Shown in pieces: positions 15,702-23,812 of a stretch of 34,580 bases of DNA. The notes beneath the pieces were generated by a model. The model did no database searches. It had not been told where the DNA came from and was given only the letters and a program-made list of their open reading frames with translations. The DNA is from Comamonadaceae bacterium (GTDB lineage: Bacteria > Pseudomonadota > Gammaproteobacteria > Burkholderiales > Burkholderiaceae_C), in NCBI GenBank assembly GCA_947448375.1, contig CANFMY010000008.1:1-34580 (forward strand). The letters are read 5' to 3'. Each line of letters begins with the position of its first letter. The stretch's first letter is position 1. The position numbers and the translations under genes are program-made.

Positions 15702-16574
15702 ATGAGCCTGACCTGTACCCCACTGCACCCTGTCTTGGGCGCGCAAGCCCATGGCATCGACCTGACGCAACCGCTCTCAGCCGAGCAAGTCTCTGCCATC
15801 AACGCCGCCATGAACCAGTACGCCGTGCTGGTGTTTCGCGGCCAACCCCTCACCGCGCAACAGCAAATCGATTTGATCAGCCCGTTTGGCGACATCGACA
15901 TTGGTCTGAAGCGTGTCTTCAAGCGACCGGAGCGTCTGGGTGACGAGCGTCTGATCGACATCTCCAATGTGAACGCCCAGGGCCAGGTGGACCGCCGCGA
16001 CTCCCCCAAAAACCTGTCGAATTTTGCCAATCAACTGTGGCACAGCGACAGTTCGTTCATGAAACCGCGGGCCGCCTACTCCATGCTGCACTGCCTCATC
16101 ACGCCGAGTTGGGGTGGCAACACCGAGTTTGCCGATCTGCGCCACGCCTACGACACGCTGGATGAGCGCACACGCCAGGACGCAGAAGGTTTGCAGGCCG
16201 AACACTATGCGCTGCACACGCGCCTGTTGCTGGGCGACGAAGCCTACACCGACGAGCAGAAAAAGGAGCTGGCACCCGTGGTCTGGCCTTTGGTGGACAC
16301 CCACCCGGGTTCAGGGCGCAAGCTGTTGTTTGTGGGGGCGCATGCCAGGCAAATCGTTGGCTGGCCCACTGCCGAGAGCCGCATGTTCCTGCAAGATTTG
16401 CTGGAGCATGCCACCCGACACGAGAGCGTCTACGTGCATGAATGGCAACCAGGTGACACGGTGATCTGGGACAACCGCAGCACCCTGCACCGCGGCCGCC
16501 GTTATGACGTTGCAGAGCGTCGGGAGTTACGGCGCACCACCATCAATGACGACGAGCACGCACACCTGACCTAG
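15702..16574 (+). CDS. TauD/TfdA-family Fe(II)/2-oxoglutarate dioxygenase
   Basis: A 290-residue non-haem iron dioxygenase that couples 2-oxoglutarate decarboxylation to substrate hydroxylation. The facial triad is visible as HSD (His114, Asp116 in QLWHSDSSF) and His263 in STLHRGRRY; Arg277/278 in RELRRTTI would bind the 2-oxoglutarate carboxylate. The N-terminus HPVLGAQAHGIDL and the YAVLVFRGQPLT segment are typical of TauD/TfdA enzymes, which act on taurine, alkylsulfates or aryloxyacetates; the substrate is not readable here. CGGAG precedes the ATG. Its operon partner is a Bug receptor, suggesting uptake and first-step oxidation of the same small acid. Confidence 0.92.
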   Translation: MSLTCTPLHPVLGAQAHGIDLTQPLSAEQVSAINAAMNQYAVLVFRGQPLTAQQQIDLISPFGDIDIGLKRVFKRPERLGDERLIDISNVNAQGQVDRRDSPKNLSNFANQLWHSDSSFMKPRAAYSMLHCLITPSWGGNTEFADLRHAYDTLDERTRQDAEGLQAEHYALHTRLLLGDEAYTDEQKKELAPVVWPLVDTHPGSGRKLLFVGAHARQIVGWPTAESRMFLQDLLEHATRHESVYVHEWQPGDTVIWDNRSTLHRGRRYDVAERRELRRTTINDDEHAHLT

Positions 16575-16581
16575 CGCCTCG

Positions 16582-17589
16582 TCACTCAGGATCAACGCCG
16601 GCCTCCTTGAGGATCTTGACCATCATGGGGCCCTCGGCGCGCACCCGCTCAAGCACCTGAGGTGGGGTGCTGTGCTCGGTGTTCACGCCCAGGCGTTTAT
16701 AGGTGTCGATCACGTCCGTGTGCTTGACCACCTTGGCCAGTTCCGCATTGAGTCGGGCGATGATCTCCGGTGACGTCCCCTTGGGTGCCAGCACGGACCA
16801 CCAGACACCTGCATTGAACCCCGGCACACCGGCTTCAATCATGGTCGGCAACTCGGGCAGAGCGGCAGACCGCTCGGTCGATGTCACCGCAATGGCCCGC
16901 ACCTTGCCGGCCTTGATCTGCGGCATGGCGGGCACCATGTCTGAAAACACCACCTGAACCTGCCCCGCCACCAAGTCGGTCACCGCCTGTATGGTGCCCT
17001 TGTAGGGCACATGAACCATGTTGACCCCTGCCGCGGTGATGTACATCTCGCCACTGATATGCGACTGAATCCCTTTGCCACCTGATCCGAAATTGAGCTT
17101 GCCGGGTTGAGACTTGGCCAGCGCCGTCAATTCGGCCACCGTTCGCACCGGCACCGAGGGATGCACCACCAGCACCTGACCGGCCGAGGCCACGGTGGAA
17201 ATGGGCGCAAAGTCCGTCAGCGGATCAAAGCCCATGCGTTTATACAAGTAGGGGTTGTTCAGCAAGGTGCTGCTGTTGGACAACACCAGGGTGTAGCCAT
17301 CGGGCGGTGCCTTGGCCACCAGTTCGTGGCCGATGTTGCCCCCCGCGCCGGGCTTGTTGTCCACCGTCACGGGTTGCCCCAATCCCTCGCCCAGCTTCTG
17401 GGCAATCACGCGGGCCAGCACATCGCTGGTACCACCCGGCGGAAAGGGCGCCACCAGCTTGACCGGACGCTGCGGATAAGCGGACTGACACCAGGCCGTC
17501 AAGGGAGCGAACAGCACCAGACACCACCCCCCCAGGATCCAGCGTCTGGGTAGAGTCGTGCGAGTCGGCGTGTTGTGGATCAAGGCCAT
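16582..17589 (-). CDS. Second Bug-family periplasmic solute receptor
   Basis: A 335-residue Bug/TctC-family receptor. The N-terminal segment PRRWILGGWCLVLFAPLTAWCQ serves as signal peptide. Family motifs include YPQRPVKLVAPFPPGGTSDVLARVIAQKL, NKPGAGGNIGHELVAKAPPDGYTL, KLNFGSGGKGIQSHISGEM and VPYKGTIQAVTDLVAGQVQVVF. AAGAGG lies eight bases before the ATG. It is 43 nt downstream of the molybdopterin subunit gene on the same strand, so it is probably the third gene of an iorA-iorB-bug operon. It converges on the TauD gene with a 7-nt gap. No membrane permease genes accompany it. Confidence 0.92.
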   Translation of the reverse strand: MALIHNTPTRTTLPRRWILGGWCLVLFAPLTAWCQSAYPQRPVKLVAPFPPGGTSDVLARVIAQKLGEGLGQPVTVDNKPGAGGNIGHELVAKAPPDGYTLVLSNSSTLLNNPYLYKRMGFDPLTDFAPISTVASAGQVLVVHPSVPVRTVAELTALAKSQPGKLNFGSGGKGIQSHISGEMYITAAGVNMVHVPYKGTIQAVTDLVAGQVQVVFSDMVPAMPQIKAGKVRAIAVTSTERSAALPELPTMIEAGVPGFNAGVWWSVLAPKGTSPEIIARLNAELAKVVKHTDVIDTYKRLGVNTEHSTPPQVLERVRAEGPMMVKILKEAGVDPE

Positions 17590-17632
17590 TGCGGGTACCT
17601 CTTGAAAGATAGTGAACGATCGGGAATGACTG

Positions 17633-19849
17633 TCAACCTGTCTTCTTCAGGCCATCGAGGATGCGCTGCGGCGTGAGCGGCAACTCGCGGTAGCGCACAC
17701 CGGTGGCATCGAAGATGGCGTTGGCCAGGGCCGCGCCGGTGGGTCCTTGCGAGGCCTCACCGGTTCCCAGGAACGGCGCGCCCGGCCGGTTGATCAACAC
17801 CACCTCGATCGGTGGCGCCTCGCTGAACCCCAGAATCGGGTAGCTGGCCCAGTCACTGGAGAGCACTTGGGTCTCGTCAAAGTGCACCTGCTCTTTCAGC
17901 GTCCAGCTGAGCGACTGAATCAGACCGCCCTCGATCTGGTTGGACACACCGTCCGGGTTGACCAGGTGTCCGCTGTCGGCACTGGCCACCGCTCGGACCA
18001 CGCGCACATGACCGCTGGCCGGGTTGACCTCCACTTCCAGGGCCACCGCACAGTAACCGGCGATGTTTTTGTAGCGGGCAAAGGCGATGCCGCGCCCATA
18101 CCCCGGACGACGTTGCCAGCGGTCCCAGCCAAACGCCTTGGCCGCTTCGGTGAGGGCATCGCGACCACGCGGATCTTTCAGAAAGCGCAGGCGGTAGGCC
18201 AACGGGTCCACCCCACCCGCATGCGCCAGTTCGTCCATGAAGGACTCGATGGCGAACACGTTGGCGTAAGCGCCCAACCCACGGTGCGACGATACGCGCA
18301 AGGGCATTTGCGTGATGAAGTGCGTCAGCACCTGATGACCGGGGAAATCGTACAGGGCGATGCCGTTGCGGTCGGCCGCGTAGTTGGGCCCGCCGGCATT
18401 GCCGGGAACGGGTTGTTGGAACGGCGTCTCAAGGTAGAGCGCCGACTGCAGATTGCCGGGCATGCCTTGCGGCCGGGTGCCGTGCGGCGTGGAGCGAATT
18501 TGCACATCCCAGTCCAGCACATTGCCCTGGTTGTCCAGCCCGGCCTGCACATCGATCAGCATGGCCGAACCATACGGCTCCCAGCGGTGTTCCTGCTCGC
18601 GCGTGTACTGCAACTGCACGGGGCGACCCGGCACGGCCACGGCCAACAAGGCGGCATCGGCAGCCGCATCGTCGGCCATGTTGTGTCCATAACAGCCGGA
18701 GCCTTGCACATGCTGCAAGCGCACCTTGTCCAGCGGCATGCGCAACATGCCGGCAATGGCCTGACGGGTCTCGAACACCGATTGGCTGTGGGTTTGAATC
18801 AGCAACTCGCCGTCACGCAGCGTGGCAATGGCCGCCGAAGTCCCAATGGAGGCGTGCATCTGGTAAGGCCTGAAGTAAGTGGCCTTGAGTGTCTTGGCGG
18901 CGGTCTCACCGCCCGCGCGGGGTTGCCGCTTGGTTTCAATCAGCCGACTCGGCGCCTGACGCAACCAGGTGGCCAGGTCGGCTTGCTTGGGCAAGGCACG
19001 CGGCACATCCCAGGTGGCCGCCTGCGCCAAGGCCTGGGCGGCCGCTTGCGCCTGCTCGATGCGTTGGGCCACCACACCGACAAAGCTGCCATGGCGCACC
19101 ACCTGGATCACACCCGGCAGTCGCTCAACGGCGGACGTGGGCAGCGTCTTGAGTGTGGCGCCATAGGTGGGTGGTCGCACGACCTGTCCGTACACCATGC
19201 CGGGCAAGCGCATTTCCTGCACAAAGATGGACTTGCCCATGACCTTGTCGCGGATGTCCGGGCGTTGCACGGGCCGGCCGATGTAGCGGTGCTCGGACGC
19301 GGGCTTGAGCGGCACCTGGCCAGTGGCCTCTCGCTCCAGCGCCTGACCCACCAGAATGTCAGCATACCGCAACTGCGCGCCGCCGGGGGCTTTGATGAGT
19401 CCTTGCGACACCTGAAGACTGGACACCGGATGACCCAGTTTTTCAGCGGCCAGTCCGAGCAGGATGCTGCGCACTTCCGCGCTTGCATAGCGAACCGCCG
19501 TCGCGCAGTTGGGCATGGAGAACGAACCGGCCGTCACGCCTTCGTTGGGCACCAGGGCGGTGTCGCCGGAAATGACCTGTACCTGCTCGAAGGCGACGTC
19601 CATTTCATCGGCGCAGATCTGCTGAACGGCCGTGAGGATGCCCTGGCCCAACTCGACCTTGCCCACCAGCAAGGTCACGCGGTGATCGGCTTCAATGCGC
19701 AACCAGGCACGCAACACGCGTGTGGAGTTGAGGTCACCCGGCAAACGGGCCGGTTGCTGCGACAAGGCCGTTTCCAGAGGAATGCCAAACGACAGGCTCA
19801 GAAAGCCCGCTGCTTGCAAGAGTCGACGACGGGAAATGGGTGCATTCAT
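17633..19849 (-). CDS. Molybdopterin-binding subunit of an IorB-type molybdenum hydroxylase
   Basis: A 738-residue large subunit of the xanthine dehydrogenase / isoquinoline 1-oxidoreductase family. A twin-arginine signal (SRRRLLQAAGFLSLSFG) indicates Tat export to the periplasm. Cofactor-binding segments include VGKVELGQGILTAVQQICADEM near the N-terminus, GSGCYGHNMADDAAADAALLA, SHRGLGAYANVFAIESFMDELA, and the C-terminal GTGEASQGPTGAALANAIFDA, which holds the predicted catalytic Glu. IorB-type enzymes hydroxylate N-heterocycles or oxidise aldehydes with water as oxygen source. The start is preceded by GGGAGG overlapping the iorA-like stop. No FAD subunit gene is adjacent, typical of enzymes that hand electrons to cytochromes. 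Confidence 0.93.
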   Translation of the reverse strand: MNAPISRRRLLQAAGFLSLSFGIPLETALSQQPARLPGDLNSTRVLRAWLRIEADHRVTLLVGKVELGQGILTAVQQICADEMDVAFEQVQVISGDTALVPNEGVTAGSFSMPNCATAVRYASAEVRSILLGLAAEKLGHPVSSLQVSQGLIKAPGGAQLRYADILVGQALEREATGQVPLKPASEHRYIGRPVQRPDIRDKVMGKSIFVQEMRLPGMVYGQVVRPPTYGATLKTLPTSAVERLPGVIQVVRHGSFVGVVAQRIEQAQAAAQALAQAATWDVPRALPKQADLATWLRQAPSRLIETKRQPRAGGETAAKTLKATYFRPYQMHASIGTSAAIATLRDGELLIQTHSQSVFETRQAIAGMLRMPLDKVRLQHVQGSGCYGHNMADDAAADAALLAVAVPGRPVQLQYTREQEHRWEPYGSAMLIDVQAGLDNQGNVLDWDVQIRSTPHGTRPQGMPGNLQSALYLETPFQQPVPGNAGGPNYAADRNGIALYDFPGHQVLTHFITQMPLRVSSHRGLGAYANVFAIESFMDELAHAGGVDPLAYRLRFLKDPRGRDALTEAAKAFGWDRWQRRPGYGRGIAFARYKNIAGYCAVALEVEVNPASGHVRVVRAVASADSGHLVNPDGVSNQIEGGLIQSLSWTLKEQVHFDETQVLSSDWASYPILGFSEAPPIEVVLINRPGAPFLGTGEASQGPTGAALANAIFDATGVRYRELPLTPQRILDGLKKTG

Positions 19850-19850
19850 G

Positions 19851-20309
19851 TCAACCTCCCTTGGCCGCGCGCATCACGGCTTTGACGATGCGGTTGTGAA
19901 TGCCGCAGCGGCACAGATTGCCATCGAGTGCGGAGCGCACCTGGGCTTCGCTGGGCGACGGGTTGCGATCCAGCAATGCCTGGGCTTGCAAAATCATGCC
20001 CGAGGTGCAGTAGCCACACTGGGCCGCTTGCTCATCGATGAAGGCTTGCTGGAGTCGACTGGGCTGACCGTCACGCGACAAGCCTGCCAGGGTGGTGACC
20101 GATCGCCCCACCGCACTCGAGGCGGGCGTCACGCACGAGCGCACGGGATCGCCGTTGATCAACACGGTGCAGCTGCCGCACTGAGCCTTGCCGCAACCGT
20201 ATTTGGTGCCGTTGACAGCGAAGTCTTGCGTCAACACCGCCAACAAGGAGGTGTTGGGGTCGGTGGGCGTGTGCACAGGCTGCCCGTTCAAGTTGAAGTG
20301 GATACTCAT
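19851..20309 (-). CDS. [2Fe-2S] subunit of an IorA-type molybdenum hydroxylase
   Basis: A 152-residue small subunit with two [2Fe-2S] clusters. The plant-ferredoxin-like N-terminal domain has CGKAQCGSC with Cys39, Cys44, Cys47 and Cys59. The C-terminal helical domain has QCGYCTSGM (Cys98, Cys101) and LCRCGIHNRI (Cys133, Cys135). It passes electrons from the molybdenum site of the downstream subunit. It lacks its own signal and probably travels with the Tat-exported large subunit. The stop is one base before the next ATG, so translation is coupled. A promoter with perfect TTGACA lies about 85 nt upstream. The ribosome binding site is weak. Confidence 0.94.
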   Translation of the reverse strand: MSIHFNLNGQPVHTPTDPNTSLLAVLTQDFAVNGTKYGCGKAQCGSCTVLINGDPVRSCVTPASSAVGRSVTTLAGLSRDGQPSRLQQAFIDEQAAQCGYCTSGMILQAQALLDRNPSPSEAQVRSALDGNLCRCGIHNRIVKAVMRAAKGG

Positions 20310-20392
20310 GGTGGCTGATCATGATGAGAGGAAAGCCACAGCGAAGTTTGAGGAGGACAACCGGCCCTCACCTCGCTGCACCTGGTAAGCCC

Positions 20393-20421
20393 ATGATCAG
20401 AGCCACCTGGGTGTCTGTCAA
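20393..20421 (-). promoter_or_regulatory. Sigma70-like promoter of the iorA-iorB-bug unit
   Basis: On the minus strand a perfect TTGACA (20416-20421) is separated by 17 nt from GATCAT (20393-20398), which matches four of six -10 positions. The predicted start near 20386 gives a leader of about 77 nt. The -35 is embedded in an inverted repeat, CCACCT (20403-20408) / AGGTGG (20421-20426), which could be an operator. Confidence 0.6.
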
Positions 20422-20506
20422 GGTGGGTTTCACTCGTGCGCTGCCGCCTAGGTGATAGGCCGTCAGCCTCATGACCGGCTCACCTGACGGGCACACCCGT
20501 TCAGGA

Positions 20507-21376
20507 TCAGCGATACACCCCCGCCTCCCCCGGCGGTCGCGACTTGAAGCGCTGGTGCACCCAGTAGTACTGGCTGGGCATGGTGTCGATCATCTGCTCA
20601 AGGCGGCGGTTCATGGTGGCCGTGTCCGCCAGTGCGTCGCCCGTGGGGTAGTCGTCCCAGGCGGGCAGCACCTCCACGTCATAGCCTTGCGGGGTGAGGC
20701 GGGTGATGACGGGCACCACGGTGGCGCGCCCCAGTTGGGCAAAGCGCGACAACGAGGGAACGGTGGCTGCCGGCACACCGTAAAACGGCACAAAGACAGA
20801 ATCCTCGACACCAAAGTTCATGTCGGGCAACAAATAGAGCGCTTCGCCATCGCGCAAGGCACTGATGATGGCTTTGACACCGGCTTCGCGTCGAAACAAG
20901 CGCACGCGCCCCCAGCGGCTGCGACCACGCTCGACCCATCGGTCCACCTGCTCGTTGGACTGCTGGGTGTAGATGGTGGTGAGGGCACGGTCGACCGACA
21001 AGGCCAGCATGGTCCAGCCCACGTCGAGCCCGACGAAATGTGGCGCAAATATGACGACGGGTTGTTGCTCGTTGCTCAAGACCGTCAGGTCACCGCACAA
21101 CTTCACTCGGCGACGCACCAACTCGGGCGAGCCGTGCCACAGCCAGCTGCGGTCCAGCCAGGTCTGGGCAAACACTCGAAAGTGATCTCGCACGGCCTGC
21201 GCACGCTGCGCCTCGGACCACTGCGGAAAACACAGGGCCAGGTTGGTGCTGGCCACCCGACGTCGACTGGGCACACTGGCGTGAAGCAACCCGCCCAGCG
21301 CCGCGCCCAACGCACGCAGCACGGGCAACGGCAGCCAGCGCAGGATGCGCATCAGGGACAGGACCCCCCACGTCAT
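20507..21376 (-). CDS. LpxL/HtrB-type lysophospholipid acyltransferase (second gene)
   Basis: A 289-residue inner-membrane acyltransferase of the lipid A late-acylation family. An N-terminal hydrophobic segment (MTWGVLSLMRILRWLPLPVLRALGAALGGLL) is followed by the family SRRRVASTNLALCFP segment. The catalytic HX4D is in APHFVGLDVGW (His113, Asp118). RLFRREAGVKAIISALRDGEALYLLPDMNFG is the substrate-binding region, and the C-terminus has YYWVHQRFKSRP. GGAG seven bases before the ATG at 21376 supports this start over the GTG at 21418. A second family member lies 95 nt upstream on the same strand; the pair probably adds secondary acyl chains to lipid A. Confidence 0.92.
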   Translation of the reverse strand: MTWGVLSLMRILRWLPLPVLRALGAALGGLLHASVPSRRRVASTNLALCFPQWSEAQRAQAVRDHFRVFAQTWLDRSWLWHGSPELVRRRVKLCGDLTVLSNEQQPVVIFAPHFVGLDVGWTMLALSVDRALTTIYTQQSNEQVDRWVERGRSRWGRVRLFRREAGVKAIISALRDGEALYLLPDMNFGVEDSVFVPFYGVPAATVPSLSRFAQLGRATVVPVITRLTPQGYDVEVLPAWDDYPTGDALADTATMNRRLEQMIDTMPSQYYWVHQRFKSRPPGEAGVYR

Positions 21377-21471
21377 GCGCAAGCTCCACCCAGCGCGCGG
21401 GTCCGCTTTGCTTGCCACACCTCACGCATGCTGCTTCTCCCCATGACCAGGCACTTGCATCGGCATGGCCC

Positions 21472-22326
21472 TCAATCGTCCTGGCGCGGACGCTTGTGGC
21501 GCGCGTAGCCCCACAGGTACTGCCCGGGATGGGCGCGCACCATGGCCTCCACCGCCTGGTTCATGGCGGTGGCCGACGCCTCCAGCGGCACCGAGGGGCC
21601 GGTGGGCAAGGGCGGGTCAATGGGCGACATGTGCAGTGTGAAGCGCCCGTTGGCGCCCCGCTCGCACCAGGTCAACAGCACCAGGGCCCCGGTTTGTTGC
21701 ACCAGTCGAGGCAACAGGGTCATGGTGTAGGCGTCGCGCCCCATCCAGGGGGCCCACACGCCCTGACCGTCGGGCGGCACCTGATCGGGCAGCAAGGCGG
21801 TGTAGCCCCCGGCACGCAGGGTGCGCACCAGCAGACGAATGCCCGCCATCGAGGTGGGGGCCGTGTCCAGCCAGGCACGCCCGCGCGAATGCGTCACCAA
21901 GGGCACCAGCCAGGATTTGCGCGGCGGTCGAAACATTGCCACCAGTGGGCCGTACTGCGGACCAAACCGCTCGGCAATGGCCTGGGCACCCATCTCCCAG
22001 CACCCCAGGTGCGGCGAGGTGATGATGACGCCGCGCCCGGCGCGCATGCCGGCCTCGAAGTGTTCCGCTCCGTCCCACGCCATGCGCTCGAGCACGCCTT
22101 GGTGGTGCGGGCGCATCCACAACCAGGGCAACTCGGCCACCATGCGCCCGGCCGAGGCAATGGCCTCGCGCTCGACCGACAGCGGCAGGCCCGCAGCCAG
22201 GAGGTTGTCGCGCATTTGGCGTCGGTAGCGGGGCGACAGCAGCCACACCAGCCAGCCCAGCACGGCCCCCACGGCCTGCATGAACCGCAGCGGCAATCGG
22301 GCCAGGACGCGAAAGAGAAAAGACAT
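21472..22326 (-). CDS. LpxL/HtrB-type lysophospholipid acyltransferase (first gene)
   Basis: A 284-residue relative of the downstream acyltransferase. It has an N-terminal membrane segment (MQAVGAVLGWLVWLLS), RRQMRDNLLAAGLP, and the catalytic HX4E variant in SPHLGCWEMG (His106, Glu111), an allowed form of the HX4D/E motif. It also has ALLPDQVPPDGQGVWAPWMGR and a C-terminal YLWGYARHKRP. The start MSFLFRVLARLP at 22326 fits the family better than the 48-residue extension in the ORF track, which runs into the metK leader region. It is divergent from metK. The two acyltransferases differ in sequence enough to suggest distinct acyl donors or positions. Confidence 0.92.
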   Translation of the reverse strand: MSFLFRVLARLPLRFMQAVGAVLGWLVWLLSPRYRRQMRDNLLAAGLPLSVEREAIASAGRMVAELPWLWMRPHHQGVLERMAWDGAEHFEAGMRAGRGVIITSPHLGCWEMGAQAIAERFGPQYGPLVAMFRPPRKSWLVPLVTHSRGRAWLDTAPTSMAGIRLLVRTLRAGGYTALLPDQVPPDGQGVWAPWMGRDAYTMTLLPRLVQQTGALVLLTWCERGANGRFTLHMSPIDPPLPTGPSVPLEASATAMNQAVEAMVRAHPGQYLWGYARHKRPRQDD

Positions 22327-22411
22327 CAGCTTCGGTGCAAAAAACCAACGAACCCGGCTTGCGGAGCCAGCCGGGCCAGCCCCTGGGGGCCGGTGGCCCC
22401 GACAGGTTCGA

Positions 22412-22417
22412 TACAAT
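22412..22417 (+). promoter_or_regulatory. -10 element of metK
   Basis: TACAAT sits about 160 nt before the metK ATG and just before the structured leader. Transcription would start near 22424. The -35 region is not clear. The intergenic region also has to hold the opposite promoter for the acyltransferase genes. Confidence 0.5.
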
Positions 22418-22424
22418 GACGATT

Positions 22425-22568
22425 GTCGCCGAGTTAATGAAGCAACTTGCAGGGCGACATCGCGGGGCAACCCGTGCGGGCTGGTCAGGTGCCAGTCCCT
22501 ACTGCTAAAGCGTTAGCCGACACTCCACTCAGGGACAGGCAACGCGCCCATCCACCACTGACTGGAGT
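22425..22568 (+). promoter_or_regulatory. Structured metK leader, candidate riboswitch or RNA switch
   Basis: The leader contains four stems. (1) GTCGCC 22425-22430 pairs with GGCGAC 22453-22458. (2) CGCGGG-GCAA-CCCGTG at 22461-22476 is a GNRA-capped hairpin. (3) GGGCTGG 22478-22484 pairs with CCAGTCC 22492-22498. (4) GCTAA-AGCG-TTAGC lies at 22504-22517. GTCCCT 22495-22500 can instead pair with AGGGAC 22531-22536, which excludes stem 3. ACTCCA 22522-22527 is complementary to TGGAGT 22563-22568, which contains the metK ribosome binding site. The layout suggests translational control, plausibly by S-adenosylmethionine, the product of MetK. It does not match a class I can name with confidence. 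Confidence 0.55.
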
Positions 22569-22575
22569 TTTTTTC

Positions 22576-23757
22576 ATGTCCAACGACTATCTCTTCACCT
22601 CCGAATCGGTTTCGGAAGGTCACCCCGACAAGGTGGCTGACCAAGTCTCCGACGCCATTCTGGACGCCATCTTCGCGCAAGACCCGCGCAGCCGCGTGGC
22701 CGCCGAAACGCTGTGCAACACCGGTCTGGTGGTACTGGCCGGCGAGATCACCACCAACGCCCATGTGGACTACATCCAGGTGGCGCGCGACACCATCAAG
22801 CGCATCGGCTACGACAACACCGAATACGGCATTGACTACAAGGGGTGTGCCGTCATGGTCTGCTACGACAAGCAGTCCAACGACATTGCCCAGGGGGTGG
22901 ACCACGCTTCGGACGATCACCTCAACACCGGCGCTGGCGACCAGGGCCTGATGTTTGGCTACGCCTGCAACGAAACGCCCGAGCTGATGCCCGCGCCCAT
23001 TCACTACGCACACCGCCTGGTGGAGCGTCAAGCCCAGCTGCGCAAGGACGGCCGCCTGCCCTTTCTGCGCCCGGACGCCAAGAGCCAGGTCACGCTGCGC
23101 TACGTGAACGGCAAGCCGCACAGCATCGACACCGTGGTGATTTCTTCTCAACACGCCCCCGAGATGAGCCTGGGCGACAAGATGAAGCCCGAGTTTTACG
23201 AGGCCGTGCGCGAGGAAATCATCAAGCCCGTGCTGCCCCAGGAGTGGCTCACCGCCGACACCCAGTACCTGATCAACCCGACTGGCCGTTTTGTCATCGG
23301 CGGCCCGCAGGGCGATTGCGGCCTGACCGGTCGCAAGATCATTGTGGACACCTACGGCGGCGCCTGCCCGCACGGCGGCGGCGCGTTCTCCGGCAAGGAT
23401 CCCACGAAGGTGGACCGCTCGGCCGCGTACGCCGCCCGCTACGTGGCCAAGAACGTGGTGGCTGCCGGCCTGGCCGAGAAATGTCAGATCCAGGTGGCTT
23501 ACGCCATCGGTGTGGCACGCCCCATGAACATCACGGTCAACACCCTGGGCACCGGCAAGATCTCCGACGAGAAAATCGCCGCGCTGGTGGCCGAACACTT
23601 TGACCTGCGACCGAAAGGCATCATCCAGATGCTGGACCTGCTGCGCCCCATCTACCAGAAGACCGCTGCGTACGGCCACTTCGGCCGTGAAGAGCCGGAG
23701 TTCAGCTGGGAGAAGACCGACAAGGCCGCAGCGCTGCGATCTGCCGCCGGACTGTAA
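22576..23757 (+). CDS. metK: S-adenosylmethionine synthetase
   Basis: Cytoplasmic enzyme making S-adenosylmethionine from methionine and ATP. The 393 residues are the standard size. Motifs are [21 protein letters not shown] (methionine/ATP site), [33 protein letters not shown] and the P-loop-like [19 protein letters not shown], all intact. The ATG at 22576 has GGAG eight bases upstream. The ORF-track extension to 22447 reads through the leader and is not supported. A long structured leader precedes it and a strong terminator follows. High G+C (43 of 60 in a hand count of 22681-22740) is typical of the host's highly expressed core genes. Confidence 0.98.
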   Translation: MSNDYLFTSESVSEGHPDKVADQVSDAILDAIFAQDPRSRVAAETLCNTGLVVLAGEITTNAHVDYIQVARDTIKRIGYDNTEYGIDYKGCAVMVCYDKQSNDIAQGVDHASDDHLNTGAGDQGLMFGYACNETPELMPAPIHYAHRLVERQAQLRKDGRLPFLRPDAKSQVTLRYVNGKPHSIDTVVISSQHAPEMSLGDKMKPEFYEAVREEIIKPVLPQEWLTADTQYLINPTGRFVIGGPQGDCGLTGRKIIVDTYGGACPHGGGAFSGKDPTKVDRSAAYAARYVAKNVVAAGLAEKCQIQVAYAIGVARPMNITVNTLGTGKISDEKIAALVAEHFDLRPKGIIQMLDLLRPIYQKTAAYGHFGREEPEFSWEKTDKAAALRSAAGL

Positions 23758-23774
23758 AGCCGACACAGACCATG

Positions 23775-23804
23775 CAAGGCCCGCGAATGCGGGCCTTGTT
23801 GTTG
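23775..23804 (+). terminator. Rho-independent terminator of metK
   Basis: CAAGGCCCGC-GAAT-GCGGGCCTTG forms a perfect 10-bp stem with a 4-nt loop, 18 nt after the metK stop, followed by TTGTTG. It separates metK from the convergent adhesin gene. Confidence 0.88.
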
Positions 23805-23812
23805 GGGGTCTC

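Noticed and set aside
17747-19885. A 712-codon plus-strand ORF
   Set aside because: It is antisense to the molybdopterin subunit gene, which has full family motifs. Its translation is His/Gly/Arg-rich with no domain, as expected for a shadow frame in high-GC DNA.
20484-20504. Hairpin CTGACGGG-CACA-CCCGTTCAG as terminator of the acyltransferase genes
   Set aside because: The stem is imperfect and no T-run follows on the minus strand, so I did not list it as a terminator.
20471-22419. Long plus-strand ORFs 20471-21508 and 21412-22419
   Set aside because: Both are antisense shadows of the two acyltransferase genes, with low-complexity His/Gln/Arg-rich translations.
22425-22540. A standard SAM-I riboswitch upstream of metK
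   Set aside because: GGCAACC and GGTGCCA words occur in the right order, but the 5' P1/P2 segments and the P3 helix between the two words cannot be drawn. I report it only as a structured leader of unassigned class.
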